The translations under genes were made by a program, and so were the position numbers. Below are positions 8,196 to 18,704 of a stretch of DNA of 64,000 nucleotides, piece by piece (within the stretch, counting starts at the first letter, position 1; each line of letters begins with the position of its first letter). This DNA comes from Hyphomicrobiales bacterium (GTDB lineage: Bacteria > Pseudomonadota > Alphaproteobacteria > Rhodospirillales > JACKKN01): assembly GCA_024236415.1 (NCBI GenBank), contig JACKKN010000003.1, positions 323,492-387,491 on the forward strand. The letters run 5' to 3'. The notes beneath the pieces were generated by a model, which was given only the letters and a program-made list of their open reading frames with translations, searched no databases and had not been told where the DNA came from.

Positions 8196-8755
8196 CGCAG
8201 GAACTCCTTCAGGCGGGCTTCGAACCGGGCGGCGATCTCGCGGGTCGCCACCTCCAGGTTCGTGCCCGGCGACACGTCGATCCAGTGCACCAGCAGGGTC
8301 TGGTCCTTGACGTCCACCGACAGGGTGCCGGGGGTCAGGGTGATGCTGTTGGCCAGCCACAGCTTGCCCAGGTCCGAGTGCAGGTCCGTGTGCACCTCCA
8401 CCACCGCCGGGTCGATGCGCACCCGCGGCGCCGTCACCCGCCGCGCCACGTCCAGGTTGGCGTGGATCAGGGCGGTGAAGAAGGTGGCGAAATAGCGCGC
8501 CAGGTGCAGGGGCAGCAGGGGGGACAGGACCAGGTCGTCCAGCAGCACCAGGTGGCGCAGCGACAGGGCGGCCACGGCCAGGGACACGGCGGCGCCGACC
8601 GCCATCTCCTGGGGGTTGAGGCTGCCGGCCAGCAGCATCCACACCACGAACACGCCGGCGGCGGCCAGCAGGAACCGGTACGACCAGTGGCGGCGGGGAA
8701 GGGCGGCGTGGGTGGAGGGGGCGGCGGGCGACGAGTCGGGCAGGGGACCTTGCAT
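8192..8755 (-). CDS. mrpE: MrpE-type antiporter subunit, first gene of the operon
   Basis: 187-residue MrpE/MnhE homologue. Two helices near residues 25-65 contain the family turn LLAGSLNPQEMAVGAAVSL, followed by a soluble domain with NSITLTPGTLSVDV and LLVHWIDV. The ATG at 8755 is preferred over two upstream in-frame ATGs because GAGG lies 6 nt before it. As the first gene it receives the operon promoter from the AT-rich segment near 8820-8880. Confidence 0.9.
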   Translation of the reverse strand: MQGPLPDSSPAAPSTHAALPRRHWSYRFLLAAAGVFVVWMLLAGSLNPQEMAVGAAVSLAVAALSLRHLVLLDDLVLSPLLPLHLARYFATFFTALIHANLDVARRVTAPRVRIDPAVVEVHTDLHSDLGKLWLANSITLTPGTLSVDVKDQTLLVHWIDVSPGTNLEVATREIAARFEARLKEFLR

Positions 8756-8845
8756 GGTTGCCTCGTTGTCTGTGTCGGGGCGGTCCGGCATCCGAATTGG
8801 GACGCCCGCCCGGGTCCGCGTCACTTTAATATTAGTAGCACATTC

Positions 8846-8863
8846 TATTAGGTAATCCTAATA
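8846..8863. promoter_or_regulatory. Inverted repeat in the divergent promoter region (probable operator)
   Basis: Perfect 7-bp arms TATTAGG / CCTAATA around a TAAT spacer, inside an AT-rich island (about 8820-8870) in otherwise GC-rich DNA. It lies between the leftward mrp/nuo-like operon and the rightward hydratase gene. The sequence TATTAGGTA recurs before the N-ATPase operon at 16169. A regulator binding site is inferred; no protein is identified. Confidence 0.5.
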
Positions 8864-8867
8864 TAAT
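8862..8867 (+). promoter_or_regulatory. Consensus -10 hexamer TATAAT
   Basis: Exact TATAAT overlapping the right arm of the inverted repeat. It could drive the rightward hydratase gene, leaving a leader of about 155 nt. The sequence 17 bp upstream (CACATT) is a poor -35, so activation or a different sigma factor is possible. The mirror sequence TAATAT in the same island could serve the leftward operon. Confidence 0.35.
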
Positions 8868-9027
8868 TTTGCACTGCACACAGAATATCGGTCATGCCCC
8901 CATTGCATGCCTGAAGGGCCACGGTTGCGTGGCCGGAAAACCTCGGCCGCGGCCCAGCCGGCCCTGGCCTGGACCGCCGGCGCGGGCTAGGCTCTGGCCG
9001 GCGAGTCATGCGCAAGGAGGGACGCCC

Positions 9028-9843
9028 ATGTCGGCACTGCCGGAATGCCAAATGCTGCAAATCGAAAGGTCGGGCCCGCGCCTGGACATGACCTTCAACC
9101 GGCCGGACCAGCGCAACGCCATCAACCGCCAGATGGCGGCCGAGATCGCCGCCGTGGTGGAATGGCTGGAAGGCAGCGACGACGTGCGCCTGGTGGTCCT
9201 GCGCGGCGCCGGCGGCCACTTCTGCGCCGGCGGCGACATCAAGGAGCGCAAGGCCGAGGCCGAGACGGCGGCCGCGGGCGAGGACCCCATCATGGAGCGC
9301 AACCGGCGCGCCGGCCTCTCGTTCCGCCGTTTCGAGCACCTGCCCCAGACCACCATCGCCCTGGTCGAGGGGTCGGCCTTCGGCGGGGGCCTGGGCTACG
9401 CCTGCCTGGCCGACATCACCATCCTGACCCGCGGCGCCCGCCTGGGCATGCCGGAAACCACCCTGGGGGTGGCGCCGGCCCAGATCGCCCCCTACGTGGT
9501 CAAGCGGGTGGGCCTGACCCGGGCCCGGCAACTGGCCCTGACGGCCGAGCGGTTCGACGGCGCCGCCGCCTATGAATACGGCATCGGCCAGTACCTGTGC
9601 GACGACGCCGACGCCGAGGCGACCCTCGAACGGGTGGTGGCGGCGGTCATGCGCTGCGGGCCCCGGGCCAACGCCGCGACCAAGGACATCATGCTGCGGG
9701 TCGGCACCATGGCCGAAGAGGAGCAGATCCGCTTCGCCGCCGAGCGTTTCGCCGAACTGAACCGGGGCGACGAGGGCAGGGAGGGCCAGACCGCCTTCGC
9801 CGAGAAGCGCAAGCCGCGGTGGGAGACCGACTACACGGGCTGA
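9028..9843 (+). CDS. Enoyl-CoA hydratase family protein, AtuE/methylglutaconyl-CoA hydratase-like
   Basis: 271-residue crotonase-fold protein. The oxyanion-hole loop is GGHFCAGGDIKE and the second is EGSAFGGGLGYACLADI, where the first catalytic Glu of ordinary crotonases is replaced by Gly. The other acidic position remains in MPETTLGV. This pattern is known in the hydratases of leucine (LiuC) and acyclic terpene (AtuE) breakdown. The ATG at 9028 has AGGAGG upstream. It is convergent with the carboxylase genes, 11 bp from the biotin subunit's stop, and would hydrate the carboxylase product. Substrate is inferred. Confidence 0.8.
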   Translation: MSALPECQMLQIERSGPRLDMTFNRPDQRNAINRQMAAEIAAVVEWLEGSDDVRLVVLRGAGGHFCAGGDIKERKAEAETAAAGEDPIMERNRRAGLSFRRFEHLPQTTIALVEGSAFGGGLGYACLADITILTRGARLGMPETTLGVAPAQIAPYVVKRVGLTRARQLALTAERFDGAAAYEYGIGQYLCDDADAEATLERVVAAVMRCGPRANAATKDIMLRVGTMAEEEQIRFAAERFAELNRGDEGREGQTAFAEKRKPRWETDYTG

Positions 9844-9854
9844 CCCGGCGCCGC

Positions 9855-11846
<1,992 letters not shown>

Positions 11847-11854
11847 GGCGGCGC

Positions 11855-13477
11855 TCACAGGCGGGCCACGCCGAAGGCGTTGGGGCGCAGGGTGCGGTGG
11901 CGCCCCTCCCACAGGGTGTCGAGGACGAAGCCCAGCACCCGGCGCGTGTCCCGCGGGTCGATGACCCCCTGGTCCAGCATGTGGCCCGAGGTGTAGAAGG
12001 CGTCGGCCTGGCTGGCGAAGTGGTCGATCAGGCGCTGTTTCTGGGCCTCCAGGGCGGCCTCGTCCACGGGTCTGCCGCGGCGCTCGGCGGCGCGGCGGGC
12101 CACCAGGTCCATGGTCAGGGCCGCCTGCTCGCCGCCCATGACGCCGCTGGTGGCGTTGGGCCAGGTGAACAGGAACTCGGGCTCGTAGCCCAGGCCGCCC
12201 ATGCCGTAGTTGCCGGCGCCGAAGCTGGCGCCGACGTAGAAGGTGATCTTGGGCACCCGGATGTTGGACACGGCCTGGATCATCTTGGCGCCGTGCTTGA
12301 TCATGCCCTGGTGCTCGTAGTCCTTGCCCACCAGATAGCCGGTGGTGTTGGACAGGTAGACCACCGGCAGGTCGGCCTGGTCGCAGAGCTGCATGAACTG
12401 CCCCGCCTTGGCCGCGCCGGCGGTGTCGAACGGGCCGTTGTTGCCGATGATGCCCACGGCATGGCCGAACACGCCGGCCTGCACGCAGACCGTGGAGACG
12501 CCGTAGCGGGGCTTGAAGTCGGCGAAATCCGATCCGTCGACGATGCGCGCGATCACCTCGCGCACGTCATAGGGCCGGCGGTAGTCCACCGGCACCAGGC
12601 CGGCGATCTGGTCGGGGTCGTGGCGGGGCTCGGCGTAGGGCCGCGCGTCGCGGCGGGGGCAGTCCTTGTTCCAGTCCAGCTTGGCCACCAGGTCGCGCGC
12701 CACCAGCAGGGCGTGGGCGTCGTCCTCGGCGGTGTATTCCACCAGGCCCGACACGGTGGCGTGCATGTCCGTGCCGGCCAGCTCCTCCTCGTCCGACACC
12801 TCGCCGGTGGCCGCCTGGACCAGGGCCGCCCCGCCCAGGGAGGCGCGGCCGCGGCCGCGCACGCCGATGACGTAGTCGCTCATCCCCGGCATGTAGGCGC
12901 CGCCCGCCGTGGCCGGCCCGTGCAGCACGGTGATGGAGGGCACGCCGGCGGCGCTGAGCAGGGCCAGGCGATAGAAGATGCCGCCGCCGGCCGCCCACTG
13001 CTCGACCCGGTAGTCCATGAGGTTGGCGCCGGCGCTCTCCACCAGGTGGATGAAAGGCAGGCCGTGGCGCCGCGCCATATCCAGGCAGGCGCGGATCTTG
13101 TGCCCGGACATGACCGTCGAGGCGCCGGCGTTGATGCCGCTGTCGTCCACATAGACCATGCAGCGCACGCCGGAAACGAAGCCGATGCCGGCCAGGGTGC
13201 TGGCGCCGGGAACCGAGGTTTCCCGGTCCCGGTCCTGGACCATGTAGTTGGCCAGGCCGAACAGCTCCAGGAACGGCATGCCCGGGTCCAGCAGGCGGAT
13301 CAGGCGTTCGCGCGGGGTCAGCTGGCCGCGTTCCTCGAACCGCGGCCGGCGCTTCTCGGACAGGGCCTCGGCGCGCTTCTTCAGGGCATGGACCCGGTCC
13401 ATCAGGGCCAGCATGTCGCGGCGGTTGGCGGCGAACTCGTCGCCGCCGGTGTCGAGGCGGGAGTCGAAGGCGCTCAC
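11855..13477 (-). CDS. atuC: Acyl-CoA carboxylase carboxyltransferase (beta) subunit
   Basis: 540-residue carboxyltransferase of the methylcrotonyl/geranyl-CoA carboxylase family. The N-terminal half has RRPRFEERGQLTPRERL and HGPATAGGAYMPGMSDY; the C-terminal half has NNGPFDTAGAAKAGQFMQL and GASFGAGNYGMGG, the acyl-CoA oxyanion loop. It starts with GTG, overlapping the AtuA stop as GTGA, because no good ATG is near the conserved N-terminus. With the biotin subunit it forms the carboxylase of the terpenoid or leucine route. Confidence 0.85.
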   Translation of the reverse strand: MSAFDSRLDTGGDEFAANRRDMLALMDRVHALKKRAEALSEKRRPRFEERGQLTPRERLIRLLDPGMPFLELFGLANYMVQDRDRETSVPGASTLAGIGFVSGVRCMVYVDDSGINAGASTVMSGHKIRACLDMARRHGLPFIHLVESAGANLMDYRVEQWAAGGGIFYRLALLSAAGVPSITVLHGPATAGGAYMPGMSDYVIGVRGRGRASLGGAALVQAATGEVSDEEELAGTDMHATVSGLVEYTAEDDAHALLVARDLVAKLDWNKDCPRRDARPYAEPRHDPDQIAGLVPVDYRRPYDVREVIARIVDGSDFADFKPRYGVSTVCVQAGVFGHAVGIIGNNGPFDTAGAAKAGQFMQLCDQADLPVVYLSNTTGYLVGKDYEHQGMIKHGAKMIQAVSNIRVPKITFYVGASFGAGNYGMGGLGYEPEFLFTWPNATSGVMGGEQAALTMDLVARRAAERRGRPVDEAALEAQKQRLIDHFASQADAFYTSGHMLDQGVIDPRDTRRVLGFVLDTLWEGRHRTLRPNAFGVARL

Positions 13478-15264
13478 CGCAGGCCCTCCGCCACGTCCCG
13501 CGGCACGGGGATGGGATGGTCCAGCAGGATCTGGGCGTATCCCTTGCCCTGGGGGTCGTTGCGCAGGCTGGCCACGCCGCCGCCGCCCAGGACCTCGCGC
13601 AGCAGGAAGTTGACCGCCCCCGGCCCGGGCATGAGGTAGCGCTGCACGGTGCCGCGCAGGAAATGGGCGAACCGGTCGCGCACTATGTCTTCGGTCAGGG
13701 CGGCCCAGATGTAGGGCAGGTAGGCCGGCGCGCGGGCGATGACCCCGATGTTGGCGCTGTCCCCCTTGTCGCCGCTGCGGGCCCAGGCCAGGTCCACCAG
13801 GGGCACGGTCACCGGGTCCGGGCCCAGGTCGGGCGCGGCCGGTTCCGCCGGGCGCGCCACGGCGGCGGGGTCGAAGACGGCCGTGGCGGCGGGCGGCACG
13901 TGGAACCGGCGGTCGCCCAGGTCGACGTGGATGGGGACCTGGTCCTTGGGCACCAGGAACGAGAACAGGCGCACCACCGGCGACGGCCGGGACCGGGCGC
14001 CCGAGAACCCGGCGATGCCGCCGGCGGGCTTGGCCAGGCCCAGCCCCGTGGCCTCCTTCAGCAGGATGGCGATGCCCGCCGCCTCGGGGTGCTTGGCGGC
14101 GAACTTCAGCACCACCTCGCGCGGGCGGTCGACCCGGCCATGTTCCCCGTACTGGCTTTCGGTGCCCAGGACCTCGACGTCCGTCTCGGTGAAGTCGCCC
14201 AGGTTCGACGCCCGCAGGGCCGTGCGCGCGCGCTTGAAGATGGCGGCGGCGAAGGCCTCGGCCCGGTCGTCGGCGTCCACGCCCACGAACGGCCGGAAGG
14301 CGCCGCCGCGCCAGCCGTCGCGGTAGGTGGCGCTGACCTTGTAGCTGTCCGTGGCCGGCAGGCCGCGGGCGCCGCTGACCCGGACCCGGTCCTCGCCCGC
14401 CTCGACCACCCGGACGGCCGAGAAATCGCAGACCACGTCGGCCACCTTGTAGGATTGGGGGTCGTCCAGCTCGTAGACCAACTGCTCGGTGACCGTGCCG
14501 ACGGTGACCAGCCCGCCCGTGCCCGCCGGCTTGACCAGGTCGAAGGTGCCGTCGGCGGCGATCTCGGCGATGGGGTAGCCGATGTTGTCGATGTCGGGCA
14601 CCGCGCGCCAGTCGGTGAAGTTGCCGCCCGTGGCCTGGGCGCCGCATTCCAGGATGTGCCCGGCCAGGGTGCCGGCGGCCAGGCGGTCCCAGTCGTCGGC
14701 GGCCCAGCCGAACTCGTGGACACAGGCGCCCAGGGTCACGGCACTGTCCACGCCGCGGCCGGTGATGACGATGTCGGCGCCCGCGTCCAGGGCCCGGGCC
14801 ACGGGGAAGGCGCCCAGGTAGGCGTTGACGCTGGCCACGGTGTCGGGGGCCGGGAAGTCGTCGCCGGAATACATTTCCCGCGGCGCCAGGTCGGCGCGCC
14901 GGTCCATCAGGTCGTCGCCCTCGACCACCGCCACGGTCAGGTCCAGGCCCTGCTCCGCCACCAGGGCGCGCACCGCCTCGCCGCAGGCCCGCGGGTTGAC
15001 GCCGCCGGCGTTGGAGATGACCTTGACCCCCTGGCGCGCGATTTCGCGCAGGTTGTAGCGCAACACCGGGTCCACGAAGTCGCGGGCATAGCCCGCCGCC
15101 GGGTCCTTGGCCCGGGCCCGGGCCATGATCGACATGGTGATCTCGGCCAGGTAGTCGAACACGATGTAGTCGAGCCCGCCGGCGTGCAGGAACTGCGGCG
15201 TCGCCATGGCCGAATCGCCCCAATAGCCGCTGGCGCCGCCGATCCGGATCACCCTGTCGCCCAT
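13474..15264 (-). CDS. atuA: AtuA-like protein (DUF1446), acyclic terpene utilisation
   Basis: 596-residue member of the AtuA/DUF1446 family. VIRIGGASGYWGDS at the N-terminus, FDYLAEITMSIMARA, and KVISNAGGVNP are typical; the C-terminal part has DLAWARSGDKGDSANIGV. The biochemical role of the family is poorly known, but in Pseudomonas it is needed for growth on citronellol and geraniol. The start MGDRVIRI is preferred over an ATG 33 bp upstream. It is first in the operon, divergent from the TetR gene across a 128-bp promoter region. Confidence 0.85.
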   Translation of the reverse strand: MGDRVIRIGGASGYWGDSAMATPQFLHAGGLDYIVFDYLAEITMSIMARARAKDPAAGYARDFVDPVLRYNLREIARQGVKVISNAGGVNPRACGEAVRALVAEQGLDLTVAVVEGDDLMDRRADLAPREMYSGDDFPAPDTVASVNAYLGAFPVARALDAGADIVITGRGVDSAVTLGACVHEFGWAADDWDRLAAGTLAGHILECGAQATGGNFTDWRAVPDIDNIGYPIAEIAADGTFDLVKPAGTGGLVTVGTVTEQLVYELDDPQSYKVADVVCDFSAVRVVEAGEDRVRVSGARGLPATDSYKVSATYRDGWRGGAFRPFVGVDADDRAEAFAAAIFKRARTALRASNLGDFTETDVEVLGTESQYGEHGRVDRPREVVLKFAAKHPEAAGIAILLKEATGLGLAKPAGGIAGFSGARSRPSPVVRLFSFLVPKDQVPIHVDLGDRRFHVPPAATAVFDPAAVARPAEPAAPDLGPDPVTVPLVDLAWARSGDKGDSANIGVIARAPAYLPYIWAALTEDIVRDRFAHFLRGTVQRYLMPGPGAVNFLLREVLGGGGVASLRNDPQGKGYAQILLDHPIPVPRDVAEGLR

Positions 15265-15320
15265 GGTCCGCCCCCAAGTCGTCCCGTCCGCCGCCATGAT
15301 GACTCGGCGGCCGGCCCTTG

Positions 15321-15341
15321 TAAATGAAGCATTCTCATTTA
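15321..15341. promoter_or_regulatory. TetR-type operator between atuA and the regulator gene
   Basis: Perfect inverted repeat: TAAATGA (15321-15327), a 7-nt spacer AGCATTC, and TCATTTA (15335-15341). The only AT-rich stretch between the divergent genes, it suits a dimeric TetR repressor that controls both directions. TGAGTCA and CAGTCA just to the right may be extra half sites. Binding by the adjacent regulator is inferred. Confidence 0.6.
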
Positions 15342-15392
15342 TACTGAGTCAAGATCAGTCAACAATGGTCCCTCGGAAGGGCGCAAACGGTC

Positions 15393-16091
15393 ATGCAGGC
15401 TCCGGCGGGGCGGCCGCGGCGGCGGCGGGTGGAGGAGAAGGAGCGGCGCATCATCGCCGCCGCCCGCGCCGAGTTCCGCCGCCACGGCTTCGACAAGGCC
15501 CGCATCGCCGAGATCGCGCGCCGGGTCGGGGTCGCCGAGGGCACCGTCTACCTGTACTTCGCCAACAAGAACGCGCTGCTGCTGGCGGTGGCGGCCGAGA
15601 TCTATGACGGCCTGACCCGGGAGGCGGCGGCGGGGGTGGAGGAGATTGCCGACACCCGGGGCCGCCTCGCCTTCCTGGCCCGCCTGCACTTCCGGCGGTT
15701 GCTGCGGGAATGGCGCCTGCTGGTCATGGCCATGACCCCCTACAAGATGGCCGACGACTATGGCAGCACCGAGGGCTACCGCCTGAACCGGGCCTACGTG
15801 CGGGTGTTCGACCTGGTCATCCGCGACGGGGTCAACCGCGGCGAGATCCGCGCCGACCTGCCGCTGGGCGTCATGCGCGACATGTTCTACGGCGGCCTGG
15901 AATACGCCGTGCGCACCCACCGCCTGCGCCCGGCCGGGTCCGATCCCGACCCCATGCTGGACCATTTCCTGGGTGCCTTCGCGGCCGGCATCATGGCACG
16001 GCCGGCCGCCGCCGGGGCGGCGCGGGAGGCCGAGCCCGTCACCCGCCGCCTGGAGGAGGTGGCGGCGCGGCTGGAGGCCATGCTGCGCTGA
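15393..16091 (+). CDS. TetR/AcrR-family transcriptional regulator
   Basis: 232 residues. The N-terminal HTH (about 18-62) reads IIAAARAEFRRHGFDKARIAEIARRVG then GVAEGTVYLYFANKNALL, the classic TetR pattern. The C-terminal ligand domain resembles FadR-type acyl-CoA-responsive regulators. It is divergent from atuA, so it likely represses the carboxylase operon and responds to an acyl-CoA intermediate. The ATG used fits the family; the ribosome site is weak (GGAAGGG 14 nt upstream). Confidence 0.88.
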   Translation: MQAPAGRPRRRRVEEKERRIIAAARAEFRRHGFDKARIAEIARRVGVAEGTVYLYFANKNALLLAVAAEIYDGLTREAAAGVEEIADTRGRLAFLARLHFRRLLREWRLLVMAMTPYKMADDYGSTEGYRLNRAYVRVFDLVIRDGVNRGEIRADLPLGVMRDMFYGGLEYAVRTHRLRPAGSDPDPMLDHFLGAFAAGIMARPAAAGAAREAEPVTRRLEEVAARLEAMLR

Positions 16092-16168
16092 ACCCGGTGC
16101 CGTCGCCGGTTCGGCCGTTCGCCGCACCGCACAGACCGCTAACGGTGGGCCGGCCGTTCGTGGCATAA

Positions 16169-16180
16169 TATTAGGTACCT
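16169..16180. promoter_or_regulatory. TATTAGGTACCT element upstream of the N-ATPase operon
   Basis: The segment contains the 8-bp palindrome AGGTACCT (16173-16180) and shares TATTAGGTA with the inverted repeat at 8846. It lies 26 bp before the atpD start, next to a CATAAT that could be a -10. A regulatory role is inferred from position and from the match only. Confidence 0.35.
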
Positions 16181-16205
16181 GCCACACACGACGAAGCACG
16201 GGACC

Positions 16206-17687
16206 ATGCGACGCAGTCCCCTCCGCGGCACCGCCCCTCCCGGGGGAGGAGGCGGAGACGGCCGCCGCCTCGGTCGGGTGTCCTCGGTCAGCGGTTCGGT
16301 CGTGGACATCGACTTCCCGGACGGCGCCCTGCCCCCCATCAACAACGCCCTCGAGGTCCAGTGGGACGGCCCCGGGCGGCTGACCGTCGAGGTGCAGCAA
16401 CACCTGGACCCGCGCCGGGTGCGCGGCGTCGCCATGCAGGAGACGGCGGGCCTGCGCTGCGGCGTGGCCGTGCGCGACAGCGGCGGCCCGATCCGCGTGC
16501 CGGTGGGCGAGGCGGTGGTCGGCCGCCTGATCAACGTGGTCGGCGACCCCATTGACCACGGCCCGGCCTTCGGCGCCCAGGTGCCGCGCGACCCCATCCA
16601 CCGCCGCCCGCCGCGCCTGAGCCAGCAGCGCACCGGGGCCGAGCTGTTCCTGACCGGCATCAAGGTCATCGACCTGCTGGCGCCCCTGGCCATGGGCGGC
16701 AAGGCAGCCATGTTCGGCGGCGCCGGGGTGGGCAAGACCGTGCTGATCATGGAGCTGATCTGCACCACGGTGGAGCGGTATGCCGGCCTGTCGGTGTTCG
16801 CCGGCATTGGCGAGCGGTCGCGCGAGGGGCACGAGCTGTGGCTGGAGCTGAAACGCTCGGGCGTGCTGGACCGCACCGCCCTGGTGTTCGGGCAGATGAA
16901 CGAGCCGCCCGGCGCGCGCTGGCGGGTGGGGCTGACGGCGCTGGCGGTGGCCGAGCACTTCCGCGACGTCCAGCACCGCAACGTGCTGCTGCTGATCGAC
17001 AACGTGTTCCGCTTCGTCCAGGCCGGCGGCGAGGTGTCGGGCCTGCTGGGGCGGCTGCCGTCGCGGGTCGGCTACCAGCCCACCCTGGCCACCGAGATCG
17101 CCGAGCTGGAGGAGCGCATCGCCTCGGTCAAGGACGCCGCCGTGACCTCGATCCAGGCCGTCTACGTGCCCGCCGACGACTTCACCGACCCGGCCGTGGC
17201 GCAGACATTCACCCACCTGGATTCGGCCATCGTGCTCAGCCGCGACATGGCCAGCGAGGGCCTGTATCCGGCCATCGACCCGCTGGCGTCCACCTCGACC
17301 ATGCTGGACCCGCGCGCCGTCAGCCAGGCCCACTACGAGACCGCGCAGGAGGTGCGCCGCCTGGTGGAGAAGTACCGCGAGCTGCAGGAGATCATCTCGC
17401 TGCTGGGCATGGACGAGCTGAGCGCCGAGGACCGCACCGCGGTGCGCCGGGCGCGGCGGCTGATCCGGTTCCTGACCCAGCCCTTCGCCGCGACCGCGCA
17501 GTTCACGGGCCAGGCCGGGGTCAGCGTCGCCCTGGACGACACCCTGGCCGGCTGCCGCGCCATCCTGGACGGCGCCGCCGACGGCTGGGCCGAAAGCTCG
17601 CTCTACATGGTCGGCACCCTGGACGACGCCCGCGCCAAGGAAGAGGCGGCGGCGGCGGCGGTGACGGCGGGGGAGGGGGCGCCATGA
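16206..17687 (+). CDS. atpD: N-ATPase beta subunit
   Basis: 493-residue catalytic beta subunit. The P-loop GGAGVGKTVLI is at about 175-185; GERSREGHELW and LIDNVFRFVQAG follow, with the usual Ile of IDNIFRF replaced by Val and Thr by Val. The DELSEED loop appears as DELSAED. It heads the operon atpDCQRBEFAG, the order that defines N-ATPases. The first 22 residues are a Gly/Arg-rich leader and the ribosome site is weak. It overlaps atpC by 4 bp. Confidence 0.95.
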   Translation: MRRSPLRGTAPPGGGGGDGRRLGRVSSVSGSVVDIDFPDGALPPINNALEVQWDGPGRLTVEVQQHLDPRRVRGVAMQETAGLRCGVAVRDSGGPIRVPVGEAVVGRLINVVGDPIDHGPAFGAQVPRDPIHRRPPRLSQQRTGAELFLTGIKVIDLLAPLAMGGKAAMFGGAGVGKTVLIMELICTTVERYAGLSVFAGIGERSREGHELWLELKRSGVLDRTALVFGQMNEPPGARWRVGLTALAVAEHFRDVQHRNVLLLIDNVFRFVQAGGEVSGLLGRLPSRVGYQPTLATEIAELEERIASVKDAAVTSIQAVYVPADDFTDPAVAQTFTHLDSAIVLSRDMASEGLYPAIDPLASTSTMLDPRAVSQAHYETAQEVRRLVEKYRELQEIISLLGMDELSAEDRTAVRRARRLIRFLTQPFAATAQFTGQAGVSVALDDTLAGCRAILDGAADGWAESSLYMVGTLDDARAKEEAAAAAVTAGEGAP

Positions 17688-18148
17688 AGCTGGTGGTCGC
17701 CACGCCCCTGTCGGTGGTCGTCGAGGCCGACGGCGTCGCCGCCGTGCGCGCCGAGGACGGCACCGGGGCCTTCGGCATCCTGCCGGGCCACGCCGACTTC
17801 GTCACCGTGCTGGCCATCTCGGTGCTGACCTGGCGCGACGGCGCCGGCGGCGCGCACCACGTGGCCGTGCGCGGCGGCGTGCTGACCGTGCGCGGCGGCG
17901 ACATGGTCGAGGTCGCGACCCGCGACGCCGTGGGCGAGGACACCTTCGCCGCCCTGGGCCGCGCCGTGCTGGCCCGGTTCCGCGACGAGGCCCGGGCCGA
18001 GGAGGAGGCGCGGGTGTCGTCGGCGCGGCTGCACCTGGCGGCCATCCGGCAATTGCAGCGGTACCTGGAATCCGGGCGGCGGCCGGTGCCCCTGGCGCCC
18101 ACGCCCGGTTTCGCCGCGCCGCCGCCGGCTGCGGGGGACAGGTCATGA
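17684..18148 (+). CDS. atpC: N-ATPase epsilon subunit
   Basis: 154-residue epsilon subunit with the N-terminal beta-sandwich (GTGAFGILPGHADFVTVLA is the family signature) and a helical C-terminal part with a Pro-rich tail. It regulates the rotor and links gamma to the c-ring. The ATG overlaps the atpD stop (ATGA), and its own stop overlaps the next gene likewise. Confidence 0.9.
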   Translation: MKLVVATPLSVVVEADGVAAVRAEDGTGAFGILPGHADFVTVLAISVLTWRDGAGGAHHVAVRGGVLTVRGGDMVEVATRDAVGEDTFAALGRAVLARFRDEARAEEEARVSSARLHLAAIRQLQRYLESGRRPVPLAPTPGFAAPPPAAGDRS

Positions 18149-18435
18149 ACACGATGTCGCCCAACCGCGAGAACCACAAGATGCACCGGGCCGTGCGCCT
18201 GCGCCAGCGCCGCGTCGAACGGGGCCGGCGCGAAGGCGAGCGCACCATCTGGCAGAACCTGTCCATGGTCGGCGCCCTGGGCTGGCTGATCGTCACGCCG
18301 ACCCTGCTGGGGGTGCTGCTGGGACGCTGGCTGGACCGCACCTTCGCCTCGGGGATCTTCTTCAGCGGCGCGCTGATCTTCCTCGGCGTGTCGCTGGGGT
18401 GCTACCTGGCCTGGCAGCGGGTGAAGAAGGAGTGA
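18145..18435 (+). CDS. atpQ: AtpQ (AtpI-like) N-ATPase accessory membrane protein
   Basis: 96 residues: a basic N-terminal stretch (about 1-35) then two transmembrane helices, VGALGWLIVTPTLLGVLLGRWLDR and FSGALIFLGVSLGCYLAW. It corresponds to the AtpI-like small gene between atpC and atpR in N-ATPase operons, probably an assembly factor. It overlaps the atpC stop by 4 bp and lies 5 bp before atpR. Confidence 0.85.
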   Translation: MNTMSPNRENHKMHRAVRLRQRRVERGRREGERTIWQNLSMVGALGWLIVTPTLLGVLLGRWLDRTFASGIFFSGALIFLGVSLGCYLAWQRVKKE

Positions 18436-18440
18436 CCGCC

Positions 18441-18704
18441 ATGGAACTGGTCGTGCTTGTTCCCTACCTGATCGCCGGCGCGGCCCTGGGGGCCGTCTAC
18501 TTCCTGCTGCTGCTGCGGGTGGCGCGCGGCCTGGCCTGCCGGGCCGGCCTGACCGCCATGATCCCGCTGTCGCTGGGGCGCATCGCCCTGGCGGCGGTGG
18601 TGTTCTGGGCCATCGCCCAGGCCGGCGCCGGGCCCCTGCTGGCGGCCCTGGCCGGGTTCCTGGCGGCGCGGGCCTGGGTACGGCACCGGGCGGAGGCCGC
18701 GTGA
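18441..18704 (+). CDS. atpR: AtpR N-ATPase membrane subunit
   Basis: 87-residue protein with three predicted helices and conserved RVARGLACRAGL and PLSLGRIALAAVVFW segments. AtpR is found only in N-ATPase operons; its Arg residues have been proposed to interact with the c-ring Glu. The ATG after GTGACCGCC is preferred. The stop overlaps the next GTG start. Confidence 0.85.
   Translation: MELVVLVPYLIAGAALGAVYFLLLLRVARGLACRAGLTAMIPLSLGRIALAAVVFWAIAQAGAGPLLAALAGFLAARAWVRHRAEAA

Noticed and set aside
1..8755. NiFe hydrogenase-4 or formate hydrogenlyase
   Set aside because: The NuoD-like subunit lacks the N-terminal CxxC needed for NiFe binding, and no hydrogenase maturation or formate dehydrogenase gene is in the window.
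8869..9027. Upstream extension of the hydratase gene to 8869
   Set aside because: The added residues have no family match and the ATG at 9028 has a perfect AGGAGG site.
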